From NCBI GenBank assembly GCA_013339765.2, contig CM023448.1:326645441-326709440 (forward strand): a stretch of 64,000 nt of DNA, in the 5' to 3' direction. The notes below the pieces were generated by a model. The model saw only the letters and a list, made by a program, of their open reading frames with translations. It did no database searches and had not been told where the DNA came from. This DNA comes from Haemaphysalis longicornis (lineage: Eukaryota > Arthropoda > Arachnida > Ixodida > Ixodidae). A program made the position numbers and the translations under genes. Numbering within the stretch: position 1 is the first letter of the stretch; each line of letters opens with the position of its first letter. Shown piece after piece: positions 1 through 20,599 of the stretch.

Positions 1-864
1 AACGATCCCACAGCAACGATGGCTCCGTATTCGTTTTGACAGACGCGCGCCTCACGCCAAGAAAACTGACCGGAGACATCGCCATCGTACGTTCTGCACA
101 AGTAGCGCGAGTACGCCCGACGTACCTTTCACAAATTTCTTGGACAGTGCGTCGGACGTACTTTTAGACAGCGAAAAATGTATCGAAGGTAGTGCGCGAA
201 AGCTGAACGAGCGCACAAGACGAGCATACTTCGTGCAGTGTGCCAAACATTCAGAAGCCGCAGGTCACAGAAATGCAAACCGCGTCTCTTCATGCGCTCG
301 CCTGTTTGCAAAATCCCCCATGTAAACAATTATCCTACCAGCAAGTTCTTTCGGAGCACAAAAGGCACCATTGGCACACTACAGGTTTCGGATTTTGAGC
401 CTCACCAGTATTTCAGGACTGCTGCAACCTGTAGAGGATTTGGCTGGTCGCTGTAAATTTGCAAACATGCTGAATAGAGCGCTTCCAGACCAGGCGGGAT
501 TTGAGGAAAGCCGACCACAGGGAAGCTGGATGCGCTGACCCCTGCTTTTGCTTCCATGTTGAAAATTCCTGTTCTCTCTCGTCTGCAGTTCAGGCAGTTC
601 AGGCATAGCCGCATCGCAGCTTTCAGATCTGAAGTAAAAAAAAAATATTTTACCATAAAAGTACTAATGTTGAAATGTCGTTTGTATTATTGATGGATAA
701 ATATTTTCACTTATTTTTAAAGGTTGACAATGCGATAATACATTCAGTAAAGTGCGGTGAGAAAACCGAGAAAACCACGGTGTTGCGGCTGTACACTGTG
801 GGTAGGACGTTTGAGCGAAGCCGCCTCGAATATCTGGTGTTTCCAAGAGCGTCTGTGATAGATT
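1..864. other. 5' flank and untranslated region of the centractin gene
   Basis: No ORF here resembles a known protein. The stretch lies directly upstream of the centractin start codon at 865, so it should contain that gene's promoter and 5' untranslated region. I see no clear TATA box at a useful distance. The short ORFs in it look like chance. Confidence 0.4.
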
Positions 865-8492
<7,628 letters not shown>

Positions 8493-9055
8493 GAGCTGTG
8501 CGTGCCACCCTTGTAATAACAGAGACTACGTCTGTCCTCACTTTTTTAAAGCTGGCTTGTTCAGTCCCTTCTAGCCGTAGGTTTGGTTTGTATTTATTAC
8601 TTTCGGGATCCTGTGGGAGCACCTCCTCACATTGAGGCCAGGTGCGCGGTAGGCACGTATGACTGGCTGGGGTCGCCCTGCTCTGGCCAGGCAACGGGGC
8701 GCTTTCAGCATGCTGCCCTCGCTGCCTCGAGCGAAGCCATCCGGGGTCGCTGAAGGTGTGGCACCTCTTTTCGAGACAATGTAGCAGGCATTACAAGGCA
8801 CATTCCAAGCAGCTGCCAGCCTCGATCCCAGCATTGCCAAGCTTTCTTCTTGTCGCTTTGGTGGGTCCGCATGGGATACTTCTCACAGCTTGCCTTACAG
8901 CTTGCCTTAACTGGTGCCGCTCAGGTGGCACAGTGCATGCTGGCCCCTCGGGAGAAAGTTGTGTCCTGGGCATTCATGAACATGTGTAATATACCTTGCG
9001 CACATTGGATGTTGCCAACGTCCGCGTGAAATAAATATTTGTGCAGCTTTTGCAA
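8493..9055 (+). other. Centractin 3' untranslated region
   Basis: It follows the centractin TGA (8490-8492). A canonical AATAAA polyadenylation signal lies at 9030-9035 (gtgaaataaatatt), implying cleavage near 9050. Confidence 0.7.
9030..9035 (+). terminator. AATAAA polyadenylation signal of centractin
   Basis: AATAAA lies 538 nt downstream of the stop codon. It is the first good signal on this strand. Confidence 0.6.
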
Positions 9056-10180
9056 CCGTTTTCTTACCATTGTATCAATCGGAAATACTGTAACTCGTTA
9101 TTTGTTCTGTTGTATTTGCCATAGACTGTTTATGCATGCAGCTCAAGTAGCTGAGCACGTATAGCGCCATCATTAAGCATGTAATATTGCCTTTATATTC
9201 TTGGCTTTGTGTGTAAGCCATGTTAGTAGGCTGCAGTAGTTGCCTGATATCAACAAATTTATCTTCAATGAACAGAGTTATTACGTTTCATTCTTGGTAT
9301 CTGAAACTGAGAACAGCGTAATGGCAAAGAACAATTTATTTGTAAAACTTGCGCACAATTACAAAAAAAAAAAAGCTCATTGCATTTGGGGCGTGATGCT
9401 TCAAACAGCTCGCCTTTGATACTGAGAGCTGGACAAGGTCACCTTTAGGCCTTAGAATGCTGCTGCACGAAGAAAGACATGTAAGCGTGGCTTGGGGGCT
9501 AGAATGAGCAGACTACTACTTGGCCAGCCTGTGTGTCCTTGCACCTGAATGGAGTGGCCTGCTTCAATGTAAAAAAAGTCTAAGGACATGGCACACATGG
9601 TGTTCACAATTTTTTTAATGATATATCGGGCGTAAAAATTACTGGGTACAGCTGACATGGCCTCCTACAGTATGTTCTTTCGGTACGGCTAAAGGTACGT
9701 CATATGCGGCAGCTTTTTGTTTCGAGCATACATCAGCTGTGTCTAGTACAGTTGCACAGCCAGAAATAAATTTCAGGGGTGTTGTATGCCACCAAGAAAA
9801 TAAACAAAATAAAAAGAGATTACGCCGGATGTCCAAACAATAATGTCATTTTTATGCATGCATGAATTTCGGAGCGTGTTCTGACATTGAAATGCCCCTG
9901 GTCTAATTCAGGCTAATTTTACCTCAGTGTTGTAAGCTGGGCTAATTGGCACTGATTCATGATGAATAACAGTGCAAAAACTGGACGAAGAACACTCAAG
10001 GGGAGGACGCAAACAGGCGATGTTTGTGTCCTTTTTTAGAAAGCAATTTTACCTATACATGATGAATGAGCCACGACCACTGAAACTTGACCTTTGTTTG
10101 TTGGTTTATTAGGTATATACATCTTAGGCAGTGGCAGAAGAGCTTTAGTATTTTTAATTTCATTTTGCACTCTTTGAAAT

Positions 10181-10410
10181 AGCGTTGCACTGCTGAGCCC
10201 GAGGATGCAGGTTCGATCCTGGCATGGCGGCTGCTTTTCAGGTGGGCAAAAAGCGGAAACGCCTGCATGTCGAGATTTCAGGGCACGTTGAAAAGATCCC
10301 CAGGTGGTCAAAATTCATCCGGAGCCCTCCACTACAAAGCGTCTCGTAGCCCAGGTGTAGCTCTGGCACATTGCATCCCATAATCCGAATTTTTGAGCAT
10401 CCCCAGAGGG
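10181..10410 (+). repeat. tRNA-derived SINE (tick type)
   Basis: The 5' part resembles pol III promoter boxes (tagcgttgcactgctgagc for box A, ggttcgatcctgg for box B near 10210). It is followed by a body I recognise from hard-tick genomes: gctgcttttcaggtgggc, then gcacgttgaaaagatcccc, aggtggtcaaaattc and ccggagccctccactac. It is diverged and has lost a clean tail. Confidence 0.8.
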
Positions 10411-10910
10411 ATGGTTATTTCCAAGTTCAAAAAAAAAAACAATGGAGAAAATTGGTAGTCTATGCATGGTGTGACATGTTTGTGCTTTGCCTACTTTCAA
10501 ACACAGCTGAATCTGGAAGCAGTTGACACTGTTGTAGTTCAATATTGGCCTGAACACAGATATCCACGGTTGTAGTGTAACTTTCAGTAGGTTCAGGTTT
10601 CCCAAAGCACTACAGGATCTGATATTTTTTAAGCCTGGAGGGGGTAGAAAAATGGTCTGAATAAGGAAACAATCTCAAAAATCTACTTGCATATAGGGGG
10701 TACTAAACAAGTATTGTGAAAGTCCAGCAATTCAGACTCGTTATCTAACGAGACTGAATTGCTGGGAATTGATAAAAAAATGGCCAAGCCTTTACATTCT
10801 TTTGAGTAGTATAGTTTACTTTTGGCATTCTAAGCACCCCTCTTGATGAGAATGTTCAAAGAAGTTGACATTTTAACAAGGATGTGGTTTAATGTAGCAC
10901 CCTTCTCCAC

Positions 10911-11502
10911 TTTAAAGGGGCCATAAAGACAAAATGCAAGTTTTGTTGATTTGAAAGATTGCCTCGTTAGAATAACACTACACCACTTTTGATGAAAACT
11001 TCACACGACTAGGCTGTATAATGAGGGAAACAACGAATGGGCATGCGACACCATAGCTGCTTTTCCGCACTGATCTATTATGGCAGCTCGTTACGATTGG
11101 CTGAGGCCAGCAAAACCCAACACACATAAACTGATTATAGGCTTGCAGAGCGAGCTATTTGCGTTTGAACTTAGTGCACATTTTTTTTTTTTATAGCAGT
11201 GAGAATGGTGGGGCATACAAAGAAAGTTACGAATGACCATGTGAACATAGAATCATTAGTGCGTACAGCATGCACTATTTTGGCCGAAGCTGCAAATGTT
11301 CCTTTTGGGCATCTCCCCCGAATATGTCTCCACTGACATCACGAAACACAGTATTTAGGGGGGAATGAAAATTTTGGCCTAAAATGTTTGCTTTCTCAGT
11401 GAAGAAAGCACCATTTGCTGCCGGACAAGCACTGAGGGCACTATGAAACCCCAAATCTTCCTAATACAACAAACTTGTATTCTATCTTTATGGCCCCTTG
11501 AA
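10911..11502. repeat. Full-length MITE, GGGGCCATAAAGA termini
   Basis: The left end tttaaaggggccataaagac and the right end tctttatggccccttgaag are inverted repeats bounding about 590 bp without an ORF. A truncated opposite-strand copy lies at 2660-2924 in centractin intron 1. Confidence 0.75.
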
Positions 11503-11869
11503 GAATCGTGGGTTTTGAAAAAAAAAAAAAAGAATTTAGAGAGACACTAAGACGTCTTGCGTGTGTTATAAGCAGACTTGTTTCTGGTAACTGTTAGCCT
11601 CAACATCTCATCATCTTAATTGTTGGTCTGCCTTTCCTTTTGCACATTTTGGACTTCAGCGTGGTTTGGACTTAAGCCACTACAACGTGCTAGTGGTGGT
11701 GGTTGTGGGCTTAAATGTCATCTTTGCTCGTCGTGCAACATTCTTTCGTTCCCTCAGATATTGCGAGGCATACTTCATTGGCTGTCCGCGTTTCCCAGGT
11801 ACCGCTGAGGTAGACGCTTCAGAGTCCGTCACACACTAATGCAACGTGGAACGCGGGAAACAAGTGCAC

Positions 11870-12015
11870 CCCTGTGGTAGTGATGTGTTGACGTCACAGC
11901 CAAACAGGAATCGGTGAATCGGCCATGATCCTCTGATGGCAGCTGTCTCTGGCCAATCGCCTGGAGTGGGTATCTGAAAATTGTGGGCGGGTGTGTTGCC
12001 GTCTCAGCCAAGGAG
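11870..12015 (-). repeat. Solitary copy of the 111-bp repeat family
   Basis: On the minus strand this reads cccactccaggcgattggcc, then agagacagctgccatcagag, then ggccgattcaccgattcctg. It matches, word by word, the tandem units at 20154-20486 on the plus strand. It spans about 1.3 units. Confidence 0.65.
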
Positions 12016-14140
12016 ATATTTATTAACATCATAGGCACACCAAGTGCCTAATTTTCGCAAAACAGGGCCGCATGAGGTTTTTGCCTTAAAAATGGGGTAT
12101 GAGAATATAGAAAATATGGTACCTACTGAATGCTGGAAACATTACAAAGAAGGCTTGTGAGAAAATGTACAGTATTCTTTCGGGGGTGGCTTAGACAAAC
12201 ACAGATGTACGCACATGTGGCCTGCATTTGCATCCCCATCCGAACAGACTTGGTGTCGCCCTTGTGATATGTGGCCACTTCGAAGTTGCATCCCACTTGT
12301 GCTCAGCACTCTTGAAATCGCGAGAGCTGCACCAAGCCCATTTGGCGATGCAGCCTTGCGCTACATATGTGCGCAACATACCTATGCGCATAATATAAAT
12401 TCTTTATTGCACTTTACTCCATTGGTGAATGTTAACATCAGATTCGCACTCAGACTCAACATTTTTGCGAGCAAATAATTGGATTCGCCGGGGTGAAGAT
12501 GCGGACCATAAATACTTCTTCAGTATCTGAGAGATGCTTCTGGCGTTAATCTATTAATGACCACACCACTGGCTCTACCTGTAAGCATAATCAGACATTC
12601 ACGCATTGTTTGGCTGTGTGGTAGCATCATTTATGATTTATTAGTACGGAGTTTTTGCATTGATGGAGCCGACTCTACAAAATAAACTTCCTGGTGTTAG
12701 AAGAGATTTGAACAGCCTTGTCTGCTTAGGATTGCAGGGCTCAAGACAGCTAAGTGAGAAAAGGTAAATAACTTGACTGTGTTCATGAGCAGGAAAGTGC
12801 AACGCACAAGACAGTGTGAATTCTAGGTGTACGTGGAAACAAACTTGTGCATTGTCCTGGCATCTCTGTCATTGGCCAGTACAAGTATTCCAAACTATAG
12901 GAGCTTAAAAATATATTGCAGAGAAGTATGCCATGCTGGCATTCAAGCAGGCAGTAAAAGGCGAGCAATATGGAAGGCAGTCGCACTGTTGATGGTGTGA
13001 TGGATCGTATGGCTAAGTTGTAAACAGTCTATACATCGAAGTTCCTATTTTCAGTGGAGGGTTGGCTGCACATTCTAAGGTGGTTGGTTCAGCTTGAATA
13101 ATACTGTTACGAAAATATCAAGAGTGGAGCTTCAGCTCAATCTGTTTGACATCTCTCGAAAAAGCTTGGTGCTTATTTGAAGGAGGCGGTTTCCAAGCAT
13201 TTGTAGGATCTAAATCTGGAGTGGGGTTTTGGAGCAGTACTGCTGGCAGTGTTGTCCTGAAAAGATTCTGAGCGTACAGTTTTTATGGGCTGTGCAGGTT
13301 GGTACGGTCTGGCATACGTTTAATGTTGGAAGAATCTTGTCATTTACCATGAACAGTGTGGCACCCTGTCTGGTGTGCTGTCTACTAGCCAAAACAGGAG
13401 GGCTGCTGTATCAGAAGTTCAAAGGATAGTTGTGGCTATAGGTTGGTGGCCAAATGTGCATGCTTTTGGGGGAGTTTCAGGGGCTTCAATTTAAGCCTGT
13501 ATCTGGGGCTACTATTTGAGGTGGCGGGATAATTGTGCTCTCACCACCTGATGGAGCACATGCTTACTCGCGTTCAATCATTGCCAGTTGAAACTAGTTT
13601 GGTATATTTGAAAGTTGCAAGGACACCTAAGCACTTTTTGTGATAATTATTTTTTTGGTTTAGGTTAGCATTTAGATTTAAGCGTTTTAAATGGTCGGTT
13701 CTGTTGGCTAGATAACGTTACACTAGGTTAGGTTACGTCTGGTTATGTTAGGGAAAGCTTAGTGTTTTGAGATTAGCCAATCTAAAAGTGTGAAATAACG
13801 CCAAATGTGGCATTACGCAATATAACACGACCAGGCCATTTAAGTTGAGTGCTTATAGTGATGCCTAATGGCACTGTAGACACAGCGTTATTGGTACTAT
13901 TATCCTTTTCCTTCTTCTCTTGGTTACTGTAACTCTGCACGTTCCAGTGCTGGTATCACCAAACATGGAATACATTCAGCAGGAACGCACTCTGCTACTC
14001 CTTTAATCACTACTTCTGTTATCAGCAAGCTCAAATTACTCGTGTAGGCCTGAGTACACATCTAAAACGCACATTTTTGAGTTGAAGGCAACAAAGCATT
14101 CACTAAGTCCATTGTTAGTCGGCTAACGTCGGAGAGTTGT
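12016..14140. other. Intergenic, nothing recognised
   Basis: A/T-rich spacer. I see no ORF with protein-like character, no inverted repeat with clean ends and no RNA gene. Confidence 0.5.
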
Positions 14141-14235
14141 AGATGGTGTTGGTGTTACGTGCTTGTCTCGCATTGCGGAAGCCCTCGGTTGGAATCCCAC
14201 CCAGACCAAAGTTGCCTAATTTTCTTTTCAGCTGA
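14141..14235 (+). repeat. tRNA-derived SINE fragment
   Basis: The segment ttgtctcgcattgcggaagc followed by cctcggttggaatcccaccc resembles a tRNA-like anticodon/T-arm region with a box B. The next part, cagaccaaagttgcctaatt, resembles the tail of the copy at 62950-63080. Confidence 0.6.
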
Positions 14236-14686
14236 ATTGCCCTTTTTGTTTTATCCTTTGAGCCGTCGGCCATTTTGTGTGCCGTCTGTGTGCCAGGGAC
14301 GCCTTATTTTGACCCACCTGGTTAATAGTTTACGGTTTCGCCTCTCTCTGTTCTGTACCCATTACCCCTGATTTTTACCTTTTTACACACCTAGAAATTT
14401 AGCATCAGATTTAATTTAAGCTGAGTGATGGAATGCTTGGAAAAAATACACCTTAATTCTGGGTTTAAAAACCACAAAAAAGCTCGATGTCAAGGATATT
14501 TAGGAGAGCAAGGAAGTGGTGGAGAGGTTGGTGCATTGATATACATTTGTGTAGCGTTTCGGTGGGGCTGCTCCATTCATTAAGTTCCCATTGAGGAGTG
14601 GTTCCCCATTATGAACTTGGGACACTTTTTGGCCACAAATGCATTTAAGACGCCTGCAAAGCCTTTATTATTCAGTTAACTTTGCT

Positions 14687-14706
14687 GCCCCCCCCCCCCC
14701 CCCCCC
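14687..14706. repeat. Poly(C) tract
   Basis: About 20 consecutive C residues. Similar tracts occur at 19004-19016 and 37349-37362, and a G run lies at 43206-43217. Confidence 0.9.
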
Positions 14707-15514
14707 TTCAGCCCTGGTCTGTTTTTCTTTCCTTTTCTTGTTTTTTCTTTTCTTTTCAACCATAAGCGACTGTACAAAAAGTGGGTTTGTGGCTTCTCTC
14801 TAGAGCAGGCACTATTAAGACGCGAGCGAAATTTGTTGAACTCGTATTTGGGCCACGTTATGTTCGTGGGCGTAATCTGCTGTTTCAATTTGCAGTTGTG
14901 AAAGTCTGGGGCCTCTATTTTTAGAGGTTGGAGAAAAAAATAGGAAACACTAGATGCCCGGTGCAATTGCCTCATACCAGCCTTGCTTAGATGTTTGTAA
15001 TGTGGTTTGATGCTAGTTCCTTAATTTGTTATATTATGCTTTTAAACTATTTTATGTTTAGTGTCAAGTTTGATTTTGCTCAGACACAAGTCATGTCAAT
15101 ACACATGCTCGTAATATCTTAGTGCCGCTCAACATTCTTTTGAGTCACCAAAATGTGCATGGGAAACTGTGATATTGAAACGGCATGGTACCTTTGAGCA
15201 CTGTTGGCTCCTGAGCAAAAAGTTCCTGTGAAGGGGCTAAAACCAGGCCTGCATAGCCTGATGACATAGCCAGGCAACTAATGTCCTTTAAAGTTTGCTT
15301 TTCTGCATGGTGTCCAAGCTGGGCAAAAAATCCAGATGCGTATTAGACAATCCTACAAGGTACAGTCCTTGTCAAAGTTTTCTAGGCCCCTCTAAATGCT
15401 CTAGGCCATAAAGAATTTAAAGCAAAAGTTCAACTGTGACCAAACTATTTTTTTGACAGTAAGAAAGAAAGGTTCTTTTGTCAGCTTTAGAATATTTCAT
15501 GCGGTCATGGGCAC

Positions 15515-16285
15515 ATTACCAGTAAAAAGTAACAGGGTTACAGTTAGTTATCTAAGCCGAAAAAATAATGCTTTTACAGTTACAGAGTTTCCCGAAGTAA
15601 CTTGTTACAGTTATTGTACAGAACTAATAGTGCAAACCAAATGAGAGAGTCTATTTTATAGAAACATACAAAGGTGTGGGGGTGGTAAAAATTGAACATG
15701 GTAGAACCCTATACGAAAGGAAAAGGGGGCACACTAAAGCCTAATGCCAGCAATCGTGTACCCTCATTTGGTTGAATCAACTTTTTTGTTGATGCACCCT
15801 TGGTGGCATTATGGGTGCCCCGTTCTCGGGGTGGCCCTCTGCGGTGGTCTTTCTTTACAAGGGTAGGCCTAGCTTCCTCCTCAACGGAGGACTACTTGCC
15901 AGTTTCTTTTTTTTTTCTTGCTTCCGCTCGACTCAAGGTGAACGAAAATTTTTAAGAAATCGCCGTAAAGACCGACCTCCAACCTCGGTCTTTTGCAGGG
16001 AAGATGATCTTTCTAGCGACCTCCTCTCCTAAACTGTGAGGGAAGTCGTGTTGTGGAAAGGTGAAAAGTGGAGAGGATGTGGCAAAGAAGGAAGTATGAA
16101 AAAGTGGAAAGCGCAATCTGTCCGCCAGCTTTCAATGAGTGTTGTTGGATAATTTTTTTTATAAGATGGGAAGTCACTGTAACGGTATTTCCTGTTACAG
16201 TTACTGTGTAAAAAAGTAACTGTTACAGTTACAAGTTACTGGAAAAGTAACTAGTTACCGGCAACATGTTACTAGTAACTGGCTA
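15515..16285. repeat. Inverted-repeat element with GTAAC/GTTAC-rich termini
   Basis: The left side carries repeated agtaacagggttacagttag and aagtaacttgttacagttat words. The right side carries aagtaactgttacagttaca and gtaactagttaccggcaaca. The two flanks are inverted and surround about 500 bp of unrelated sequence, the pattern of a decayed DNA transposon family with TAAC-rich ends. Exact ends are uncertain. Confidence 0.5.
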
Positions 16286-16299
16286 CTGCCCAAGACGGA

Positions 16300-19200
16300 T
16301 TTCATGTTTACAAGGTGCAAAGAGACACGGACGAAAAGACGGAGGTATACACAAACAGGGTGCCAACTGGTCCAGCTATCTGTTAAGAATATTTTTGTCT
16401 CACTGGGGAAGAAAGCTTGTACTTTGAATTCTGTGTGACTTATTACCTTTTGCATGACCTAGAACCTTTTGCTGATGAGGCTATACATTTCAGTGCAAGA
16501 GAAAATTAGCCGAACCCGATGTCGCATATTACCCTTACCCTGCCTTTCCCTCCCCTTTCCTGTGTGATCCCCAATCCCTTCTGTCGTTCCATGGGGTGTC
16601 TTCGGCTCACTCACGGTAAAGAACTGGCACATATAATTAAAATTGCAACGTTCACAGCTTACTGCATATGGTAACTGCATATTGTAAAGCATGTTACTTG
16701 TGATTATTATAATTAGTCTTTTTTTTTTTTTTTTAAGACCTCACTAGGCACTATTTTTGTTGGCAGAAATCAAAATATGAGCACACTGATAGAATGCACG
16801 GCAAGCAAATAAAATGCAACATGAAGTGGCGAACTGGAGTAAAGCGCTTGTCCTATTCGTACATGTCTCTCATTTTGTCTCATCTTTATGGGCTCCTCAC
16901 CCCTTAGGCAGAAGCAAAAGCCCTCGTGTTTTCTTTATGGTTCCACGAGTGTTACTGCCATTGTTTATCCTGACTAACAAGGTATGTGGCAAAGAAGTGT
17001 CAGTGCCAGTTTTAATGCCCATTTATATCTGTTCATGTGATGAGTGGTGCAAAAGCAGGGACCTGCTTCCTATGAGGTGGGACAGGGGTGTTTCATCTGC
17101 CCTCCTCATTACAAGGTGAGGAGCAGAGAGAGAAGCTGGGGGGTCACAATCCCACATTTTGTGGGGGACGGAGAGAGACACATCGGTCTTTAACAAGTAC
17201 CCTAGTGTTGCTGCTAGCGTCAAAAATGTGCACTACATATGTACAGAACTGCGCAGAAATTCTACAACTAGTGTGGCTTATTTCATTAATGGGTGTATGG
17301 AGGAGAACAGCGTGTTTTCACCCTGCACTGGCTGCATTTTTGAACAGTGGACCCTGTAGACTGGCTATATTGCCCCCTTTGTGACAGTGTATGTCTCAGC
17401 CATTGACCACTTTGTCATTTGGTGCACCCTTTTTTACCTTCGCCAGAGCTTCACTGCTCCCAACAGTATTGGTGCGAGACTTCGAAACCTCCTCTCATGA
17501 TACTACAAATTGGCCTAATGTCAAACTTTCATTTCCATCGTCTGCATGGTATCTTGAGTAAGTTGCTTATAGACGGAGCCCCGTCAAAATTTTTGCACAT
17601 CCTTAACGTTATTTTCGCGTATAGCTTTCTTGTACTTTGAGGTTGTTTTGAACTGCGTTTTCCTTTTGTCTTGTGGGGTAGCCAACACTCTTTGGTGCAC
17701 TTTGCTTCGAAGGCTACCAATGCATTAAAGGTTTTGCCTGCTTGGAAAGCGCTGTCTGTTTTTTGAGCAACGTCTGCCATAGCCTTCCCCAGAGCACGTA
17801 ACTGCAAGGCTGGCTCGTCACTACTCCCTGTATTGTATGCACAGCAGTCATTATCCACTGTGCAATGCATGGCAGAGAATTGTAGATAATGGCGGCACAT
17901 CACTGCTCCAGTATGTTGGCCTGCACACATTTTGCAACACACATGAATTCTTTGAAATTGGTGTTTGTTGGCCAGTCTGCTCTTTTTTTTTGGCACTGTT
18001 CTGGCTGCAGCATCTGCCTTTGGATGGTGCCAAATGTGAAAACGCCTCTACTGGCACTGCAGCACTCCCTGGGGGACCTTGTATGAGCTAAATTGAGTCA
18101 TTTTCTGCATCTTTAAGCATTGCCTTTCAGACGGTAGCGAGCAATTTATTTTATGCACACTGATATAGCAGATCACTTTCACTTGCATAAAGCGTGCATT
18201 GAATATTTTTATAGAAAGCACAACATTCCTTTATTACTACAAAAGCTTTTTATTTTTATACGTTGCAAAACTACTGGTCCCACTGAATATGTTCAATATT
18301 AAGATATTGGAAGCTGGTAATAAATTGAATCAGTTCTTAAAAATACCGGATCATGTGGAGTGTATAAGCACGTAGCACTTTGGCTTACATTACAACAGGG
18401 CTGAATGCATAACGCGAGCCATAATGCTAGTGCCGATGTATCTGAAAGAAAATTTGGAATGCCATTTCTGTAACCTTAAGAGTGAGTGTGAACTTATATT
18501 AAAAGTGGGCTGGATTTGATCATTATGTGCTTCCAATTTTCTAATGACTTTCCCCTTAAACTAGTAATAATGCGAATTTTTTATAGTCATGGGATATAGT
18601 TTGAACTTTTTGTGTCGAATGTCCATCTGGCTGTAGTAACCACTATCAAAAATGGCATTTGCATTTCTTTTGCAGTTTTTCTTTAAATTGGAATTATTTC
18701 CTGCTTCGTAGGACTTGGCAAGAACACAAAGCTTGCCGGGTGATGGTGCGTCAGTAAAAACTCGTGCTGATGTACCTATCTGTCAATCTGTATACACTGT
18801 CATAATGACCCCTTGCACGCCTTTAGTCTAGGAGCAGGTATTCCAACCTGTCCCATTTCCTCCCCTACACTCCCGCCCCTACTGTACTTATAAAGAGCTG
18901 CATTCATCTGGCCTCTCCACCCGACCCTGGTGTGGCTCACAGCTTTGGATTTTCAATCAGTGAAGTGGAACTGAGACACAATCAAGAGAGTGAGGACGAA
19001 TCGCCCCCCCCCCCCCCTGAAAGGACTTCCTGGGCGCTTCACAATGGTGACGGAAACAGTGGGGTGCCACAACACTTGCATGTACAAATTTCCGTATCCA
19101 AGCCAGACATACAGCATATTCCCCAAAATGTAATGTGTAGTGTCACTTCAGACACCCTGTGTATGCTCTGCACTGAACCATCTGAACGCACCTCGATCCT

Positions 19201-19671
19201 GCTTGTTCTAATGCCGTTTAACAGCGTTTGTCCATAGTTTCTAGCGAATCCAACCTTGCTTTCAGTTTTGATGCTTCGAACAACGGGAGTAAAATTAAGC
19301 TGCTGTAGGAAATTTGCCTACTCGAGGATTATCACTGGTATACGAAGTATGCTGGTGGTACAAGCGAAATTTGTCAGAAGTGCAGCTTCTGCTACCAGGG
19401 GTTGAACCTGCAACTTTGTATGTGGCAGCACAGTGCTTTCAAGCTTTCAGTGCTTTGTAGAGGCCATAAGTCACCATGAAAGACACTAGGTGCGGGATGA
19501 ATTGTATAGGGGGGATCCTGCAACACCAAACTTTTCTTTGAGTGTGTCAGCATTAACTGGCCCATTTAGTAAAAGCTGGCGTTTGGTGTCTGTAGCAGCA
19601 AAGCAGCTTCCATGCGACTATGGCCGATGGTGCAAAAAACAATGAAAACTAAGTAATTGAGGTGAAAAGAA
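16300..19671. other. Intergenic, nothing recognised
   Basis: Spacer with short homopolymer runs (T at 16720, C at 19004). The longest ORF (17529-17996, minus strand, 155 codons) has no recognisable domain and is about as long as chance allows in a window of this size. Confidence 0.45.
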
Positions 19672-19771
19672 AATTGGGTAAATTTGGGTCTGGAAGGGAA
19701 TCAAACCCAAGGCCTCCAAAATGCGAGACAACACGCATCTCTAACGCCACAACTGCTCTATCCGACTTGAG
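19672..19771 (-). repeat. tRNA-derived SINE fragment
   Basis: The minus strand reads gttgtctcgcattttggagg then ccttgggtttgattcccttc, a tRNA-like segment with box B and the same words as the copy at 14141. Confidence 0.6.
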
Positions 19772-20153
19772 GGGGACCTAGTAAATGCGTTGTGGCCTTC
19801 AACTTAAAAAACCTGTGTAAGAGACGTGTACTGAAGCCTACATGTGTAATTTTAGCATACTAATTTCAAAAGTAGCAATTAATAAATGTCTTTGCTTGGT
19901 GATGCAAACATGGTTATGTGCTGGCCCAAAGTTAGTGGCACCGTCATGTGGAATCCACTGAAGTTGCCCCAACAGATAGCGCACGCAGTGCAAATGCGGG
20001 TATGTGTCAGCCTGATTTCAGGCTGATGTTACGCTTTGAGCTCTGTAGCATAAACTGCTATGCATAGCTTGATGTGCGAGTTTTACGTTGCTCGCACATC
20101 ACTAGGGTCAACATTCAGGTAGGCCTTAACATGCAATGTTAAGGCTGACACCA

Positions 20154-20486
20154 CCCACTGAGGCTGATTGGCCAGCGACAACTGCCATCAATCAAAAGCT
20201 TGTGCTGATTTACAAATACTCGCTTGGCTATGACGTCAACATGCCCATTCACAATTACCGCATACCCACGGAGTGGGTTTGGTCTATAATGATGGCTATT
20301 ATCAGAAGCTCACGGCTGATTCACCAATTTGAATTTGGCTGCGACGGCTACCTAACTAACTGGAATTCTCACACACCCACTCACTGGGATTGGCCAGTGG
20401 CAGTGACAGCTGTGGTCAGAGGCTCACAGCCAGTTCACCAGCTCTTATTCACTGCAACATCAACAAACTCACTCGAGGGAGCACTC
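20154..20486 (+). repeat. 111-bp tandem repeat, three diverged copies
   Basis: Copies begin with CCCAC at 20154, 20265 and 20376, exactly 111 bp apart. Shared words include tgattggccag/gggattggccagtgg, cagaagctcacggctgattc/cagaggctcacagccagttc, and ggctatgacgtc/ggctgcgacggc. Because 111 is a multiple of three, one plus-strand frame (20136-20498) stays open through all copies and encodes a 37-residue periodic peptide. No known function; probably a minisatellite. Confidence 0.75.
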
Positions 20487-20599
20487 GGAAGTGCTTAGGT
20501 GTATATTAAACTTGTTTGACGATTTCGCAGATGTAGAAACTCGGAGAAGCCTCCCATTTTTTGTGTGCAAAAGCGCTATTACCTTGTGTCTGCGGGGTT

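Noticed and set aside
17529..17996. 155-codon minus-strand ORF starting MPKKKSRLANKHQF
   Set aside because: No domain, no splice context and no recognisable relatives. One chance ORF of this length is expected in 64 kb read in six frames.
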